64,000 nt of DNA from Streptomyces sp. NBC_00433 (GTDB lineage Bacteria; Actinomycetota; Actinomycetes; Streptomycetales; Streptomycetaceae): positions 5,847,501-5,911,500 of the forward strand of contig CP107926.1 of NCBI GenBank assembly GCA_036015235.1, in the 5' to 3' direction. Position numbers and translations under genes: made by a program. Positions 12,911 to 21,049 of the stretch are shown one piece after another (the stretch's first letter is position 1; each line of letters opens with the position of its first letter). Under the pieces are notes generated by a model, which saw nothing but the letters and a program-made list of their open reading frames with translations, made no database searches and had not been told where the DNA came from.

Positions 12911-13375
12911 ATGAGCAGCCTGCATGCGTTCCGCCGAGCCCTGCGCGGCCGCTTCGCCGCCGCACGCGGGGACAGCGGCGTGGGTCGGCGCACGGCGGAC
13001 GACCGCGGCATGACCGCGATCGAGTTCGTCTTCCTGACGCCGATCGTCTTCGGAGTCATCTTCCTGACCGTGCAGTTCGCGATGTACTACTTCGCCGCGC
13101 ACGTCGCGCAGGCTGCCGCACGCGCCGGAGCCCGCGAGGCCCGCGCGCAGGCGGCCGTGCACGACGACTGGAAGGACCGGGCGGCCACCAAGGCGAACGG
13201 CTACATCGAACAGCTCGGCGGCAGCCTGCTGACGTCCCACGAAGTCGACGTCGAGCGGGACGGGGACAACGTCAGCGTCGAGGTCGTCGGGCACGTCCCG
13301 TCGATCCTCGGCATCGGGATCACCGTGGACGAACGGTCCCAGGGCCCCGTCGAACGCTTCGTGCAGGGCGGGTGA
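12911..13375 (+). CDS. TadE-type pseudopilin
   Basis: 154 residues from ATG 12911. Gly33 is followed by MTAIEF, so Glu is again at +5, and then comes a long hydrophobic helix (FLTPIVFGVIFLTVQFAMYYFA). The rest is a small soluble domain ending in a predicted beta region (VERDGDNVSVEVVG). TadE/TadF proteins are minor pseudopilins processed by the same peptidase as the pilin. The spacing in the operon is short, with ribosome binding by the GGGG just upstream. Confidence 0.83.
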   Translation: MSSLHAFRRALRGRFAAARGDSGVGRRTADDRGMTAIEFVFLTPIVFGVIFLTVQFAMYYFAAHVAQAAARAGAREARAQAAVHDDWKDRAATKANGYIEQLGGSLLTSHEVDVERDGDNVSVEVVGHVPSILGIGITVDERSQGPVERFVQGG

Positions 13376-13382
13376 GTTGCCG

Positions 13383-13838
13383 ATGGCGACACTGACCCCC
13401 GCGGCCGCCCGGCTGCGGCGCGCGCACGCGGCGCGGGGGGCGGGGGCGGACGCGGGGATCTCGACCATCGAGATCGTGATCCTTGCGCCGCTGCTGATCC
13501 TCTTCATCCTGGTGCTCGTCGCCTTCGGCCAACTGGTCGACGGGCGGGGCGCGCTGGACGGCGCCGCACGCGACGCCGCCAGGGCGGGCTCGCTGCAAGG
13601 GCAGCGCGACGCCGCCGACCGGGCCGCGCTGCAGGCCGCGACCGACGACCTCCAGGGAATCTGCGACGGCGCGGTCCACATGACCACCGAGGGCACCAAC
13701 TGGACCCCGGACGGCGGCCGTTACGCCGTCCAGCTGTCCTGCACGGTCCGCGGCCTCGCGGTGGTCGGGCTCGACATCCCCACCACCATGACCAGCCAGT
13801 TCGCCGCACCGCTCGACCCCTACCGGAGGTACGAGTGA
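13383..13838 (+). CDS. Second TadE/TadF-type pseudopilin
   Basis: 151 residues from ATG 13383. Gly25 precedes ISTIEI with Glu30 at +5, then a hydrophobic helix (VILAPLLILFILVLVAFGQLV). Two cysteines (LQGICDGA, QLSCTV) may form a disulfide in the extracellular domain. Its stop overlaps the next start by GTGA. It is paralogous in layout to the preceding gene, and the two probably form a heterodimeric minor pilin pair. Confidence 0.82.
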   Translation: MATLTPAAARLRRAHAARGAGADAGISTIEIVILAPLLILFILVLVAFGQLVDGRGALDGAARDAARAGSLQGQRDAADRAALQAATDDLQGICDGAVHMTTEGTNWTPDGGRYAVQLSCTVRGLAVVGLDIPTTMTSQFAAPLDPYRRYE

Positions 13839-14305
13839 AGCTCCTGCGCGCACGCTGCGCCGCCGCCACCGGTGCCGATACCGGTGACCGAGGCTCCGGC
13901 GCCATCGCGGTCGTCATCTTCGCGCTGCTCTTCATCGCGCTGGCCGCCTTCGTGGTCGACGGCGGCATGACCCTCGCCAAACGCGAGCGCGCCGCTGACC
14001 TCGCGGAGCAGGCCGCCCGCGCCGCCGCCCAGGACATCGACGTGGAGGCGCTGCGCGGCGCCCAGGACCTCGGCGCGACCGCACCGATCAACTACACCAA
14101 CTGCGACGCCGACATCCGCGCCTTCCTGCTGGCCGCGGGCCTCGACACCGACGACGTTAGGGCCTCGCGCTGCGTGGCGCCGACCGACGCCGACCAGGTC
14201 ACCGTCGAAGTGCGGCTCACCTACCAGCCGATGATGAGCGGCTTCTTCCTCACCGGCGACCAGCACGCCAAAGGGGTCGCCTCCGCCCAGTCGCTGACCC
14301 GCTGA
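13835..14305 (+). CDS. TadG-like pilus-associated membrane protein
   Basis: 156 residues from GTG 13835, with GGAGG five bases upstream. It starts with a basic leader and GSGAIAVVIFALLFIALAAFVVDGG, the N-terminal helix typical of the TadG-like putative Flp pilus-assembly family. The +5 Glu of the two preceding pseudopilins is absent (Ala), so it is probably not processed or assembled in the same way. The family's long von Willebrand factor domain is missing, making this a short form. It is the last gene of the tightly overlapping part of the operon. Confidence 0.78.
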   Translation: MKLLRARCAAATGADTGDRGSGAIAVVIFALLFIALAAFVVDGGMTLAKRERAADLAEQAARAAAQDIDVEALRGAQDLGATAPINYTNCDADIRAFLLAAGLDTDDVRASRCVAPTDADQVTVEVRLTYQPMMSGFFLTGDQHAKGVASAQSLTR

Positions 14306-14312
14306 CCGCGCA

Positions 14313-14390
14313 CGACCGAACACGTAGCACCGACCGATCACGTACCACCGACCGAACGCGTACGTACGACCGATCACGTACGACCGAGAA
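14313..14390 (+). repeat. 18-bp direct repeat array between tadG-like and LysM-BTAD genes
   Basis: Units start at 14313, 14331 and 14349 (18 bases each), 14367 (14 bases) and 14381 (partial). All begin CGACCGA and continue a/t-C-A/G-C-G-T-A. The array fills almost the whole spacer up to about 20 bases before the next ribosome binding region. It has no open frame of its own. Confidence 0.8.
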
Positions 14391-14428
14391 GGCACGCCAC
14401 CGGAGCACAGGAAGCAGGGCAGCAAGCG

Positions 14429-17380
14429 ATGGCACGCACGACCGCCACGGGACGCACCCACCCGCAGCACGGACCCGCACAGGCCCGCCCGCCGCGCAGG
14501 CGGCGCACGTTCGGCGACGTCGTCCGTGCGCTGGGCGCCTTCGTCGTGCTCGCCGTGCTCGTGATCGGCGTGCCCGGCGCTCTGCTGTACTTCATCGGGT
14601 CGCCCTTCCCGCACCATTTCGACTCCGACGTGCTGCGCCAGCCGATCACCACCGAGACCTTCGTCAACTCCCTGGCCGTGGTGGTGTGGCTTGCCTGGGC
14701 GCAGTTCACCGCGTGCGTGCTGGTGGAGGCCAAGGCGGCGGTGTCGGGCGTCGGCCTCCCGCACCACATCCCCGCCTCGGGCGCGAGCCAGCTGCTCGCA
14801 CGGCAGTTGGTCGCCGCGCTGCTGCTGCTCGGTGTGGGCGCCGCGACCCTCACCCCGGGCCTCGCCCAACTCGGCACCCACCACCGGGCCCACCAGGAGG
14901 CCAGGCCGGGCCTCGCCGCGACCGCCCAGCAGACCCCCGGGATCCCGCACCAGGCGAAGCCGTCGTCGGTGGCCGCCCCGCAGCACGAGGGCGGTGGCGC
15001 CCGTGCCGGCACCGCGCACAGCACCGAACGCGCCCGGCAGGCCACGAAGTTCTACCGGATCCAGCCGCCCGAGGGCCGCCACCACGACTCGCTGTGGGAC
15101 ATCGCGCAGCGGCACCTCGGCGACGGCCGGCGCTACAAGGAGATCTACGAACTCAACAAGGGCCGTGTACAGCCCGACGGTTCGCGGCTGTCCCAGGCCA
15201 GCCTGATCCGGCCCGGCTGGGTCATGGAGATGCCCGGGGACGCGCACGGCGGCGACCTGGTCGAGATGCCCGCCGCGGCCCCGCACGTCGCGCACGACGT
15301 CCTGCGCTACGCGGAGCACGGCGGGTCCAAGGACACGACGGCGGAAGGCGCCCACGCCGCCCCCGTCCAGCACGAGGTGGAGTCCCCGGCGGCCGCCCCC
15401 GCCGCGCCCGCGCCCGTCCCGGCTCCCGCGTCCGCCGAACCCGCACCGGCGACCCCCACCGCCACCGCCAGCGGGCAGGGCGCGCACGGCGGCGGTCTGT
15501 CCGCCCTGCCCGAAGCGCTCATCGCCGCCCCGCTGCTGGCAGCGGGCCTGCTCGCCGCGCTCGGCCGCAGGCGGCGCACGACGCTGTGGCAGTCCGTCGC
15601 CGAGGGAGTGCTGCGCACCCCCCGCACCCCGGCAGGCCCGCAGGCCGACGCCGCCGACGCGCTGCGCATCGGCGCCGACCCGGACACCGTGGCCTTCCTC
15701 GACCGCGGCCTGCGCGCACTGTCCGCCCGGCTCGACAGCGAGGGCCGACAACTCCCCACCGTCTACGCCGCGTGGCTCACCACCGACGAGCTGCACCTCC
15801 AACTCGTCTGGCCCGAAGGCCGACCGCCCGCCCCCTGGCAGCTCGGCCAGGACGACACCTTCTGGCGGCTGGCCCGCGCCGCGCTGCCCGAGGACGCCGA
15901 CACCGCCGCGGCGGCGCCGTATCCGGGCCTGGCCGTCCTCGGCACCCTGGACGGGGCGCTGCTGCTGCTCAACCTCGAAGCCGTGCCCGGCATCGTCTCG
16001 CTCAGCGGAGCCAGGACCGACCGGGACGCCGTACTCGCCTCGATCGCGGCGGAGTTGGCGACCAACGGCTGGTCCGACCGGATGACCGTGACGCTGGTCG
16101 GCTTCGCCGAGGACCTGACCGCGCTTGCACCCGCCCGCATACGCCACCTCGCCGACGTGCCCGAGGTCATCGAGATCATGGCGGCCGAGACCGCCCAACG
16201 CCTCGCCGCACTTCGCAACGCAGGCCAGGACAGCGTCCTCACCGGCAGGACCGGCCAAGCCCAGCACACCCAGTGGGCGCCGCACCTGGTCCTCGTCGCC
16301 ACCCGGCCCACCGAGGAGGAGGCCGACCGCCTCGCCGAACTCGCCGCGGACGCCGGCCGGCTGGGCATCGGCTACCTCGTCGCCGCCGGCACCACCGCCC
16401 TGCCCGGCGCCGCCTGGGAGCTGGACGTCAGCGCGGAAGGCCGCCTCACCGCACCGCTGCTCGGCCTCGACCTGGCCGCGCAGCGGCTCCCCGCCGACCA
16501 GTACGCCGCAGTGCTGCGGCTGTTCGCCGACGCGGGCGGCGGCGACGACCCAGAACCCGGCCCCGCCGCACCGCCTTTCATGGTCGACCTCAGCGACCAG
16601 GGCCGCCCCGGCATCTACGCCAGGCTGCTCGGCACCTTCGAACTCATCGGTGTGGACGCCCCCTCCGCCGAACGCAGCGCCCTGCTGCACGAGGCGATCG
16701 CCCTGCTCCTGCTGCACCGCGAGGGCGTTCACCCACGCGTCCTGGCCTCCGCGCTGTGGCCGCGCGGCGTCACCGAGGACGTACGCGACGCGCTCGTCGA
16801 CCGGCTCCGCGACTGGCTCGGCACCGACGCGGACGGCTCTGCCCGCATGTCCTTCGACGACACCGGGCGCATCGTGCTGTCCACATCCGTCGTCTCCGAC
16901 TGGGACGTGCTCCAGACGCTGCACCACGAAGCCGACCGCGGCGCCGCCGCGGGGGACCCGGCCGCCCGCCGCAGGCTGCTCACCGACGCGCTGTCGCTGG
17001 CGCGGGGCCGGCTGCTCGAAGACCGTGCGCCCGGGCGCTACGGGTGGCTCGCGCACGAGATCGTGGACGCGCAACACCCCGTCCTCGTCGCGGAGATCGC
17101 CCTCGCGCTGTCCGCGCTGCATCTCGACGCGGCCAAGCCCAAGGCGGCGGTCGCCGCGGTGGAGACGGGGCTTGCCGTCGCGCCCGACGACGAGCGGCTC
17201 TGGCTCGAACTTCTGCGTTCTGCGCATGCCACGGGGGATCCTGCCCGGGTCGAGGCCGCCGCGGCCTCCCTCCTGGCCCGCGCCCACACCCTCAACGGCC
17301 CCTCCCGGGGCCTCCCCCCACGCGTCGAGGCCCTCCTCGACGAACTCCTCCCTCCCTGGCGCGGCCGCCTCGCCAACTAG
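14429..17380 (+). CDS. LysM-BTAD membrane regulator of the Tad locus
   Basis: 983 residues from ATG 14429. Two or three membrane helices lie in the first 155 residues. A LysM-like segment follows (about residues 210-265, FYRIQPPEGRHHDSLWDIAQRHLGDGRRY), then a Pro/Ala-rich linker, a further helix near 360-375 and a long C-terminal part. Its last 270 residues resemble a SARP-like winged helix plus bacterial transcriptional activator domain (BTAD): LHEAIALLLLHREGVHPRVLASALWPRG, then TPR-like helices. Proteins of this composition often close actinobacterial Tad operons. Whether it regulates transcription from the membrane or is structural is unknown. Confidence 0.8.
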   Translation: MARTTATGRTHPQHGPAQARPPRRRRTFGDVVRALGAFVVLAVLVIGVPGALLYFIGSPFPHHFDSDVLRQPITTETFVNSLAVVVWLAWAQFTACVLVEAKAAVSGVGLPHHIPASGASQLLARQLVAALLLLGVGAATLTPGLAQLGTHHRAHQEARPGLAATAQQTPGIPHQAKPSSVAAPQHEGGGARAGTAHSTERARQATKFYRIQPPEGRHHDSLWDIAQRHLGDGRRYKEIYELNKGRVQPDGSRLSQASLIRPGWVMEMPGDAHGGDLVEMPAAAPHVAHDVLRYAEHGGSKDTTAEGAHAAPVQHEVESPAAAPAAPAPVPAPASAEPAPATPTATASGQGAHGGGLSALPEALIAAPLLAAGLLAALGRRRRTTLWQSVAEGVLRTPRTPAGPQADAADALRIGADPDTVAFLDRGLRALSARLDSEGRQLPTVYAAWLTTDELHLQLVWPEGRPPAPWQLGQDDTFWRLARAALPEDADTAAAAPYPGLAVLGTLDGALLLLNLEAVPGIVSLSGARTDRDAVLASIAAELATNGWSDRMTVTLVGFAEDLTALAPARIRHLADVPEVIEIMAAETAQRLAALRNAGQDSVLTGRTGQAQHTQWAPHLVLVATRPTEEEADRLAELAADAGRLGIGYLVAAGTTALPGAAWELDVSAEGRLTAPLLGLDLAAQRLPADQYAAVLRLFADAGGGDDPEPGPAAPPFMVDLSDQGRPGIYARLLGTFELIGVDAPSAERSALLHEAIALLLLHREGVHPRVLASALWPRGVTEDVRDALVDRLRDWLGTDADGSARMSFDDTGRIVLSTSVVSDWDVLQTLHHEADRGAAAGDPAARRRLLTDALSLARGRLLEDRAPGRYGWLAHEIVDAQHPVLVAEIALALSALHLDAAKPKAAVAAVETGLAVAPDDERLWLELLRSAHATGDPARVEAAAASLLARAHTLNGPSRGLPPRVEALLDELLPPWRGRLAN

Positions 17381-17394
17381 CCCAGGGGGTGGGC

Positions 17395-17419
17395 GCGGCC
17401 CCCGGCCCCACCGGGCCGC
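17395..17419. terminator. Hairpin between convergent LysM-BTAD and CGNR genes
   Basis: GCGGCCC (17395-17401) pairs with GGGCCGC (17413-17419) around a C/G-rich loop, in the 81-base spacer between convergent stops. There is no T-run; it is a plausible GC-only terminator of the kind common in Streptomyces. Confidence 0.45.
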
Positions 17420-17461
17420 AGGTGGGGACGTAGCAGCACACCCGCAGGGGAAGCGAGCGTC

Positions 17462-18034
17462 TCAAGTCCGCGCGCGCAGAGCGGACTTCTTGGCTCGGTT
17501 GCCGCAGACGTCCATCGAGCACCACCGCCGCGAGCCGGGACGGGAGTGATCGAGGAAGAGGGCGCCGCAGTCCGGTGAGGCGCAGGAGTGCAGGCGGGGG
17601 AGGAGCGCGGGGGAGGACGCCAGTTCGAGGGCGTCGCGGGCGACGAGCGCGAGCACGGCCCTCACGGGGTCGTCCGCGCGTCGCCGCAGTTCGCCCTGGG
17701 CGGTGAGGTACGGCACGGGCACCTCCGCGGACGCGGCCCGGTTGAGCCGGGTCCTGGCCGCGGTGGCGGGCAGGGCGGGGCCGCCGGGGGCGATGGCCGC
17801 GGTGATGACCGCGTACACGGCCTCGCGCAGCGCCCGTGCGGCGAGCACGTCGGGGGCTGAGCGCGGGCCTTCGACCGCCGGGCCGCACTGCCGTACCCAC
17901 GCCACGAGCGCCGCGGCGTCGGCCAACTCCTCGGTGACGGCGGGAGTTCCGCGATAGCGCAGGGTCCGCAGGAAGTCCAGGCACAGCCGGCCCGAGCCCT
18001 GCCGGAAGCGCGGCGGAGCGGTGGTGTCCATCAT
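17462..18034 (-). CDS. CGNR zinc-finger (ABATE domain) transcriptional regulator
   Basis: 190 residues from ATG 18034 (a second ATG follows at once). The N-terminal stress-response-like ABATE domain has GSGRLCLDFLRTLRYRG near its start. The C-terminal CGNR finger contains C-x4-C, then WCSMDVCGNRAKK, giving a four-cysteine zinc site with the name-giving C-G-N-R. Such proteins are DNA-binding regulators often placed beside efflux genes. It is divergent from an MFS transporter across a 105-base spacer that contains perfect inverted repeats, so it probably controls both genes. Confidence 0.85.
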   Translation of the reverse strand: MMDTTAPPRFRQGSGRLCLDFLRTLRYRGTPAVTEELADAAALVAWVRQCGPAVEGPRSAPDVLAARALREAVYAVITAAIAPGGPALPATAARTRLNRAASAEVPVPYLTAQGELRRRADDPVRAVLALVARDALELASSPALLPRLHSCASPDCGALFLDHSRPGSRRWCSMDVCGNRAKKSALRART

Positions 18035-18052
18035 GCGGCCCAGCCTAACGCC

Positions 18053-18099
18053 GGAACCGGTTTGACTGGTACGGTCATCGCACCGGTTTAACCGGTTCC
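18053..18099. promoter_or_regulatory. Operator/promoter region between the CGNR regulator and MFS gene
   Basis: GGAACCGGTT (18053-18062) and AACCGGTTCC (18090-18099) are exact reverse complements, and each holds the 8-base palindrome AACCGGTT. TTGACT (18062-18067) and TTTAAC (18087-18092, spacer 19) lie inside, overlapping the arms, so a protein bound to the arms would block the MFS promoter. A further TGAC...GTCA pair sits in the centre. Confidence 0.6.
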
Positions 18100-18139
18100 C
18101 GTGAGTGACGAGTCGGCCTTCGCGCGATGAGGTGTGTCG

Positions 18140-19354
18140 ATGTCCCAGCCCAACGGCCTCGCGGCCGGCGTGGCCGTACCGCCGAAGCGGCAGCCGTCGC
18201 AGGAGGGCCCGCCGCGGCGGCTCGTGGTCCTGCTCGCCGTCTCGTGCGGCCTGACCGTCGCCAACCTCTACTACGCCCAGCCGCTGCTCAGCGAACTGCG
18301 GCCGTCCTTCCACATCGGCGCGGTCGTCGCGGGCAGCCTGGTCACGGCCACGCAGCTGGGGTACGCGCTCGGCCTGCTGCTGCTCGTGCCGCTCGGTGAC
18401 GTCACCGAGAAGCGGCGGCTCGCCACCCTGCTGCTCTCCCTCACCGTCGGCGCGCTCGTCCTCGCCGGGGTGGCGCCGGACTTCGCGGTGCTGCTGGTCG
18501 CCTCGCTGATCATGGGGTGCACGCTCACCGTCGCCCAGATACTCGTGCCCTTCGCCGCGGACCTCGCGCCCGACGCGAGCCGCGGGCGGGTCGTCGGGCA
18601 GGTGATGAGCGGGCTGCTCACCGGCATCCTGCTGTCCCGCACCGTCGGCAGCGTGGTCGCGGGAGCGACGAGCTGGCGGGTGGTCTACCTCGGCTCCGCC
18701 GCGCTGATGACCGTACTGACGCTGGTGCTGCGCCGGGCCCTGCCGCCGCGGCCGCCGGCTGCCGCGCTGCGTTACGGGGCGCTGCTGCGCTCCACGGTCC
18801 GGCTGCTCAAGGTCCATCCCGCGCTGCGCCGCCGGGCGTTCTACCAGGCCGCGATGTTCGGGGCCTTCAGCGTCTTCTGGACGACGATCTCCTTCGTCCT
18901 CACCGCGGCGCCCTTCCACTACGAGCAGTGGCAGGTCGGGCTCTTCGCCCTCGCGGGCGCGGGCGGCGCGCTGATCGCACCGTCGGCCGGTCGGTGGGCG
19001 GACCGCGGCCTGGTCCGGCCGATGACGGCTGCCGCCTTCGTCGCCGCGGCGCTCGCCTTCGGCGTGGCGGTGGTGGGGCGGCACAGTGTGCTGGCGCTCG
19101 GCGCGGCCGCGGTGCTGCTGGACATGGCCGTCCAGACCACGCTGATCCTCGGGCAGCACGTGGTCTACCAGCTCGACGGCGGCGCCAGGGCGCGGCTGAA
19201 CAGCGCCTTCATGGCCACCTTCTTCATCGGCGGGGCGGTGGGCTCCCAGGCGGGGTCCGCCGCCTACCACCTCGGCGGCTGGCCTCTCGTGACGGCCTTC
19301 GGCGCCGCCCTCCCGCTCCTGGCCCTCGCCACGTCCGTCTCCCGCCGCCGCTGA
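18140..19354 (+). CDS. MFS transporter (drug/metabolite efflux type)
   Basis: 404 residues from ATG 18140, with GATGAGG seven bases upstream. Twelve membrane helices are readable. The cytoplasmic loop after TM2 carries GDVTEKRRLA, a version of MFS motif A, and later RWADRGLVRP is its counterpart in the second half. The first helix motif (NLYYAQPLL) is typical of a family of actinobacterial and proteobacterial exporters annotated as sugar or arabinose-like efflux. Substrate unknown. The divergent CGNR regulator suggests inducible expression. Confidence 0.87.
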   Translation: MSQPNGLAAGVAVPPKRQPSQEGPPRRLVVLLAVSCGLTVANLYYAQPLLSELRPSFHIGAVVAGSLVTATQLGYALGLLLLVPLGDVTEKRRLATLLLSLTVGALVLAGVAPDFAVLLVASLIMGCTLTVAQILVPFAADLAPDASRGRVVGQVMSGLLTGILLSRTVGSVVAGATSWRVVYLGSAALMTVLTLVLRRALPPRPPAAALRYGALLRSTVRLLKVHPALRRRAFYQAAMFGAFSVFWTTISFVLTAAPFHYEQWQVGLFALAGAGGALIAPSAGRWADRGLVRPMTAAAFVAAALAFGVAVVGRHSVLALGAAAVLLDMAVQTTLILGQHVVYQLDGGARARLNSAFMATFFIGGAVGSQAGSAAYHLGGWPLVTAFGAALPLLALATSVSRRR

Positions 19355-19396
19355 AGAGCGCACCCCTGGACCCCTGGCACCTCCGGCGCCCCGGCC

Positions 19397-21049
19397 CTAA
19401 CCCCGGACCGTGGCCAGGATTTCGGGCAGCCGGTCGAGGAGCCGCGGCGCGACGAGGCGCAGGGAGAGCGCGGCCAGGACGGCGCCGTACATGGCGCCGA
19501 GGGGGAGGGCGAGCCAGAGGAGTGCGTGGTGGCCGGTGAGGTGGAGGGCGATGACCGGGCCGAGCACCGGGAGGCACAGCGCCGTCCCGGTGAGCGTGCC
19601 GCCGACGACGTTGATCATGACCAGGCCGCTCTGGCCGGGCGCGGCATTGGAGAAGGGGTTGTCGCGCGGCACCGCGTACGGGTACCGCACGCTGGCGAAG
19701 CCGCCGGTCGCGACGAGGGCGCCGACGAAGGCGAAGGACAGGCCGAGCGTCTCGGCCAGCGCGTCGACCTGGCCGAGGAACACGGCCGCGCCGGTGGTCA
19801 CCACCGTGACGTAGGGGACGGCGATCAGGGCGATCGCCAGCGCGCGGCCGCGCAGTTCGAGTTCCGCGTCGCGGCGGTCGGCGATCGTGGTCATGACGGT
19901 CCAGAAGGCCGAGCCGTCGAGGCCGAACTGGTTGTACATCTGTATGCCGAGCAGCCCGGCGGCCCACAGGCACTGGTAGACGCTGCCGTGCTGGACCACC
20001 GCGACCAGCGGCAGCAGCAGGCCGACCGCGAGCCCGGTGGCGAGCGCGGCCTTGGCGCGCGGGTCGCGCCACATGTAGCAGAACTGCCGCTGCATCACCG
20101 TGCCGACACGGCCCGAGGGCAGCCGCAGGCGCAGCCGGGAGCGGCCCTCGGCGCTGTCGCGCGCCGTGGACTGCTCGGGCGCGGCGGCGATCGTGGACGC
20201 GTCGGGCGACACCATCAGCCGGTAGAGGCTGCGGTGCCACCAGCGCAGCAGCAGGACGACGGCGACGGCGGTCACGGCGAGCTGCACCGCCGCGAGGCCG
20301 TACGCGCCCCGGCCGGCGGAGCGGACCGCGTCGACGGCGGTGGCAGGCGGGATCCAGCGCACCACGGACGCCGCGGACGTGGCCCTGTGCAGCCCGTCGG
20401 TGCCCGACAGAGAGCTGAGCCCCAGGTTGACCAGCTGGGCGCCGACCGCGACGAAGACACCGCTGAGCAGGGCCAGGTCGCGGCCCTTGCGGCTGGTCAG
20501 CAGCCGGGTGTTGGCCGCGGCTATGGCGCGGGAGAGGGTGACGCAGAAGACCAGGAGCAGGGCGACGGCGAGGACAGCCACGACCACCGCCGCCGTGCCG
20601 TCCGCGACCGAGGTGACCGCGCCGGCCCCGAGCAGCAGGGTGAACAGCGGCCCCACGCCGATCAGCGACGAGGCGAGCAGCGCGGTGAGCAGCGGCCGCG
20701 GCCGCAGCGGCAGCATCGCCAGCCGGGTCGGGTCGAGGGTGTCGTCGCCGCCGAAGAAGAACAGCGGCATCACCGCCCAGCCGATGGCCAGCACCACCGC
20801 GACGGTGACGGAGACCGCGGGCGCGTAGTGGTTGTGGCGCAGCGCGATCATGCCGGCGCCGTTCGCCAGCGCGTAGAGCATCGCCAGCCCGACGCCGACG
20901 CACCAGCCGACGGTGCGCCCGCGGGACTGGCGCAGCCCGTTGCGCATCAGGGACAGCTTGAGCCGGACGAAGACGCCGGTGACGGAGGGGGCCGCGGCGG
21001 CGGGCGCGGAGATGGCCGCGGTCGCGGGTGGCGGCGTGGCAATGGTCAT
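19397..21049 (-). CDS. ABC transporter permease (ABC-2-like exporter)
   Basis: 550 residues from ATG 21049, overlapping the ATPase gene stop as ATGA. Hydrophobic segments are spread along the chain in two halves of about six helices with a soluble linker near residues 275-320. The motif RQFCYMWRDPRAKAAL in the middle resembles coupling helices of ABC-2-type exporters. The protein has no ATPase motif and depends on the gene upstream. Function is probably export of an unknown substrate. Confidence 0.83.
   Translation of the reverse strand: MTIATPPPATAAISAPAAAAPSVTGVFVRLKLSLMRNGLRQSRGRTVGWCVGVGLAMLYALANGAGMIALRHNHYAPAVSVTVAVVLAIGWAVMPLFFFGGDDTLDPTRLAMLPLRPRPLLTALLASSLIGVGPLFTLLLGAGAVTSVADGTAAVVVAVLAVALLLVFCVTLSRAIAAANTRLLTSRKGRDLALLSGVFVAVGAQLVNLGLSSLSGTDGLHRATSAASVVRWIPPATAVDAVRSAGRGAYGLAAVQLAVTAVAVVLLLRWWHRSLYRLMVSPDASTIAAAPEQSTARDSAEGRSRLRLRLPSGRVGTVMQRQFCYMWRDPRAKAALATGLAVGLLLPLVAVVQHGSVYQCLWAAGLLGIQMYNQFGLDGSAFWTVMTTIADRRDAELELRGRALAIALIAVPYVTVVTTGAAVFLGQVDALAETLGLSFAFVGALVATGGFASVRYPYAVPRDNPFSNAAPGQSGLVMINVVGGTLTGTALCLPVLGPVIALHLTGHHALLWLALPLGAMYGAVLAALSLRLVAPRLLDRLPEILATVRG

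Noticed and set aside
10607..13699. Antisense open frame of 1030 codons across tadB-tadE
   Set aside because: It covers several well-recognised pilus genes on the other strand. The translation is low-complexity Arg/Ala with no domain.
14313..14390. CRISPR array
   Set aside because: Repeats are 18 bases with no spacers between them, and there are no cas genes.
13820..17287. Antisense open frame of over 1100 codons across the LysM-BTAD gene
   Set aside because: High GC leaves long open frames opposite real genes. It lacks any family pattern, while the + strand shows LysM, BTAD and normal codon use.
17462..19363. 633-codon version of the CGNR regulator starting inside the MFS gene
   Set aside because: The extension is antisense to the MFS transporter and is Glu/Arg-rich without domains. 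The true start beside the operator gives a normal family length.
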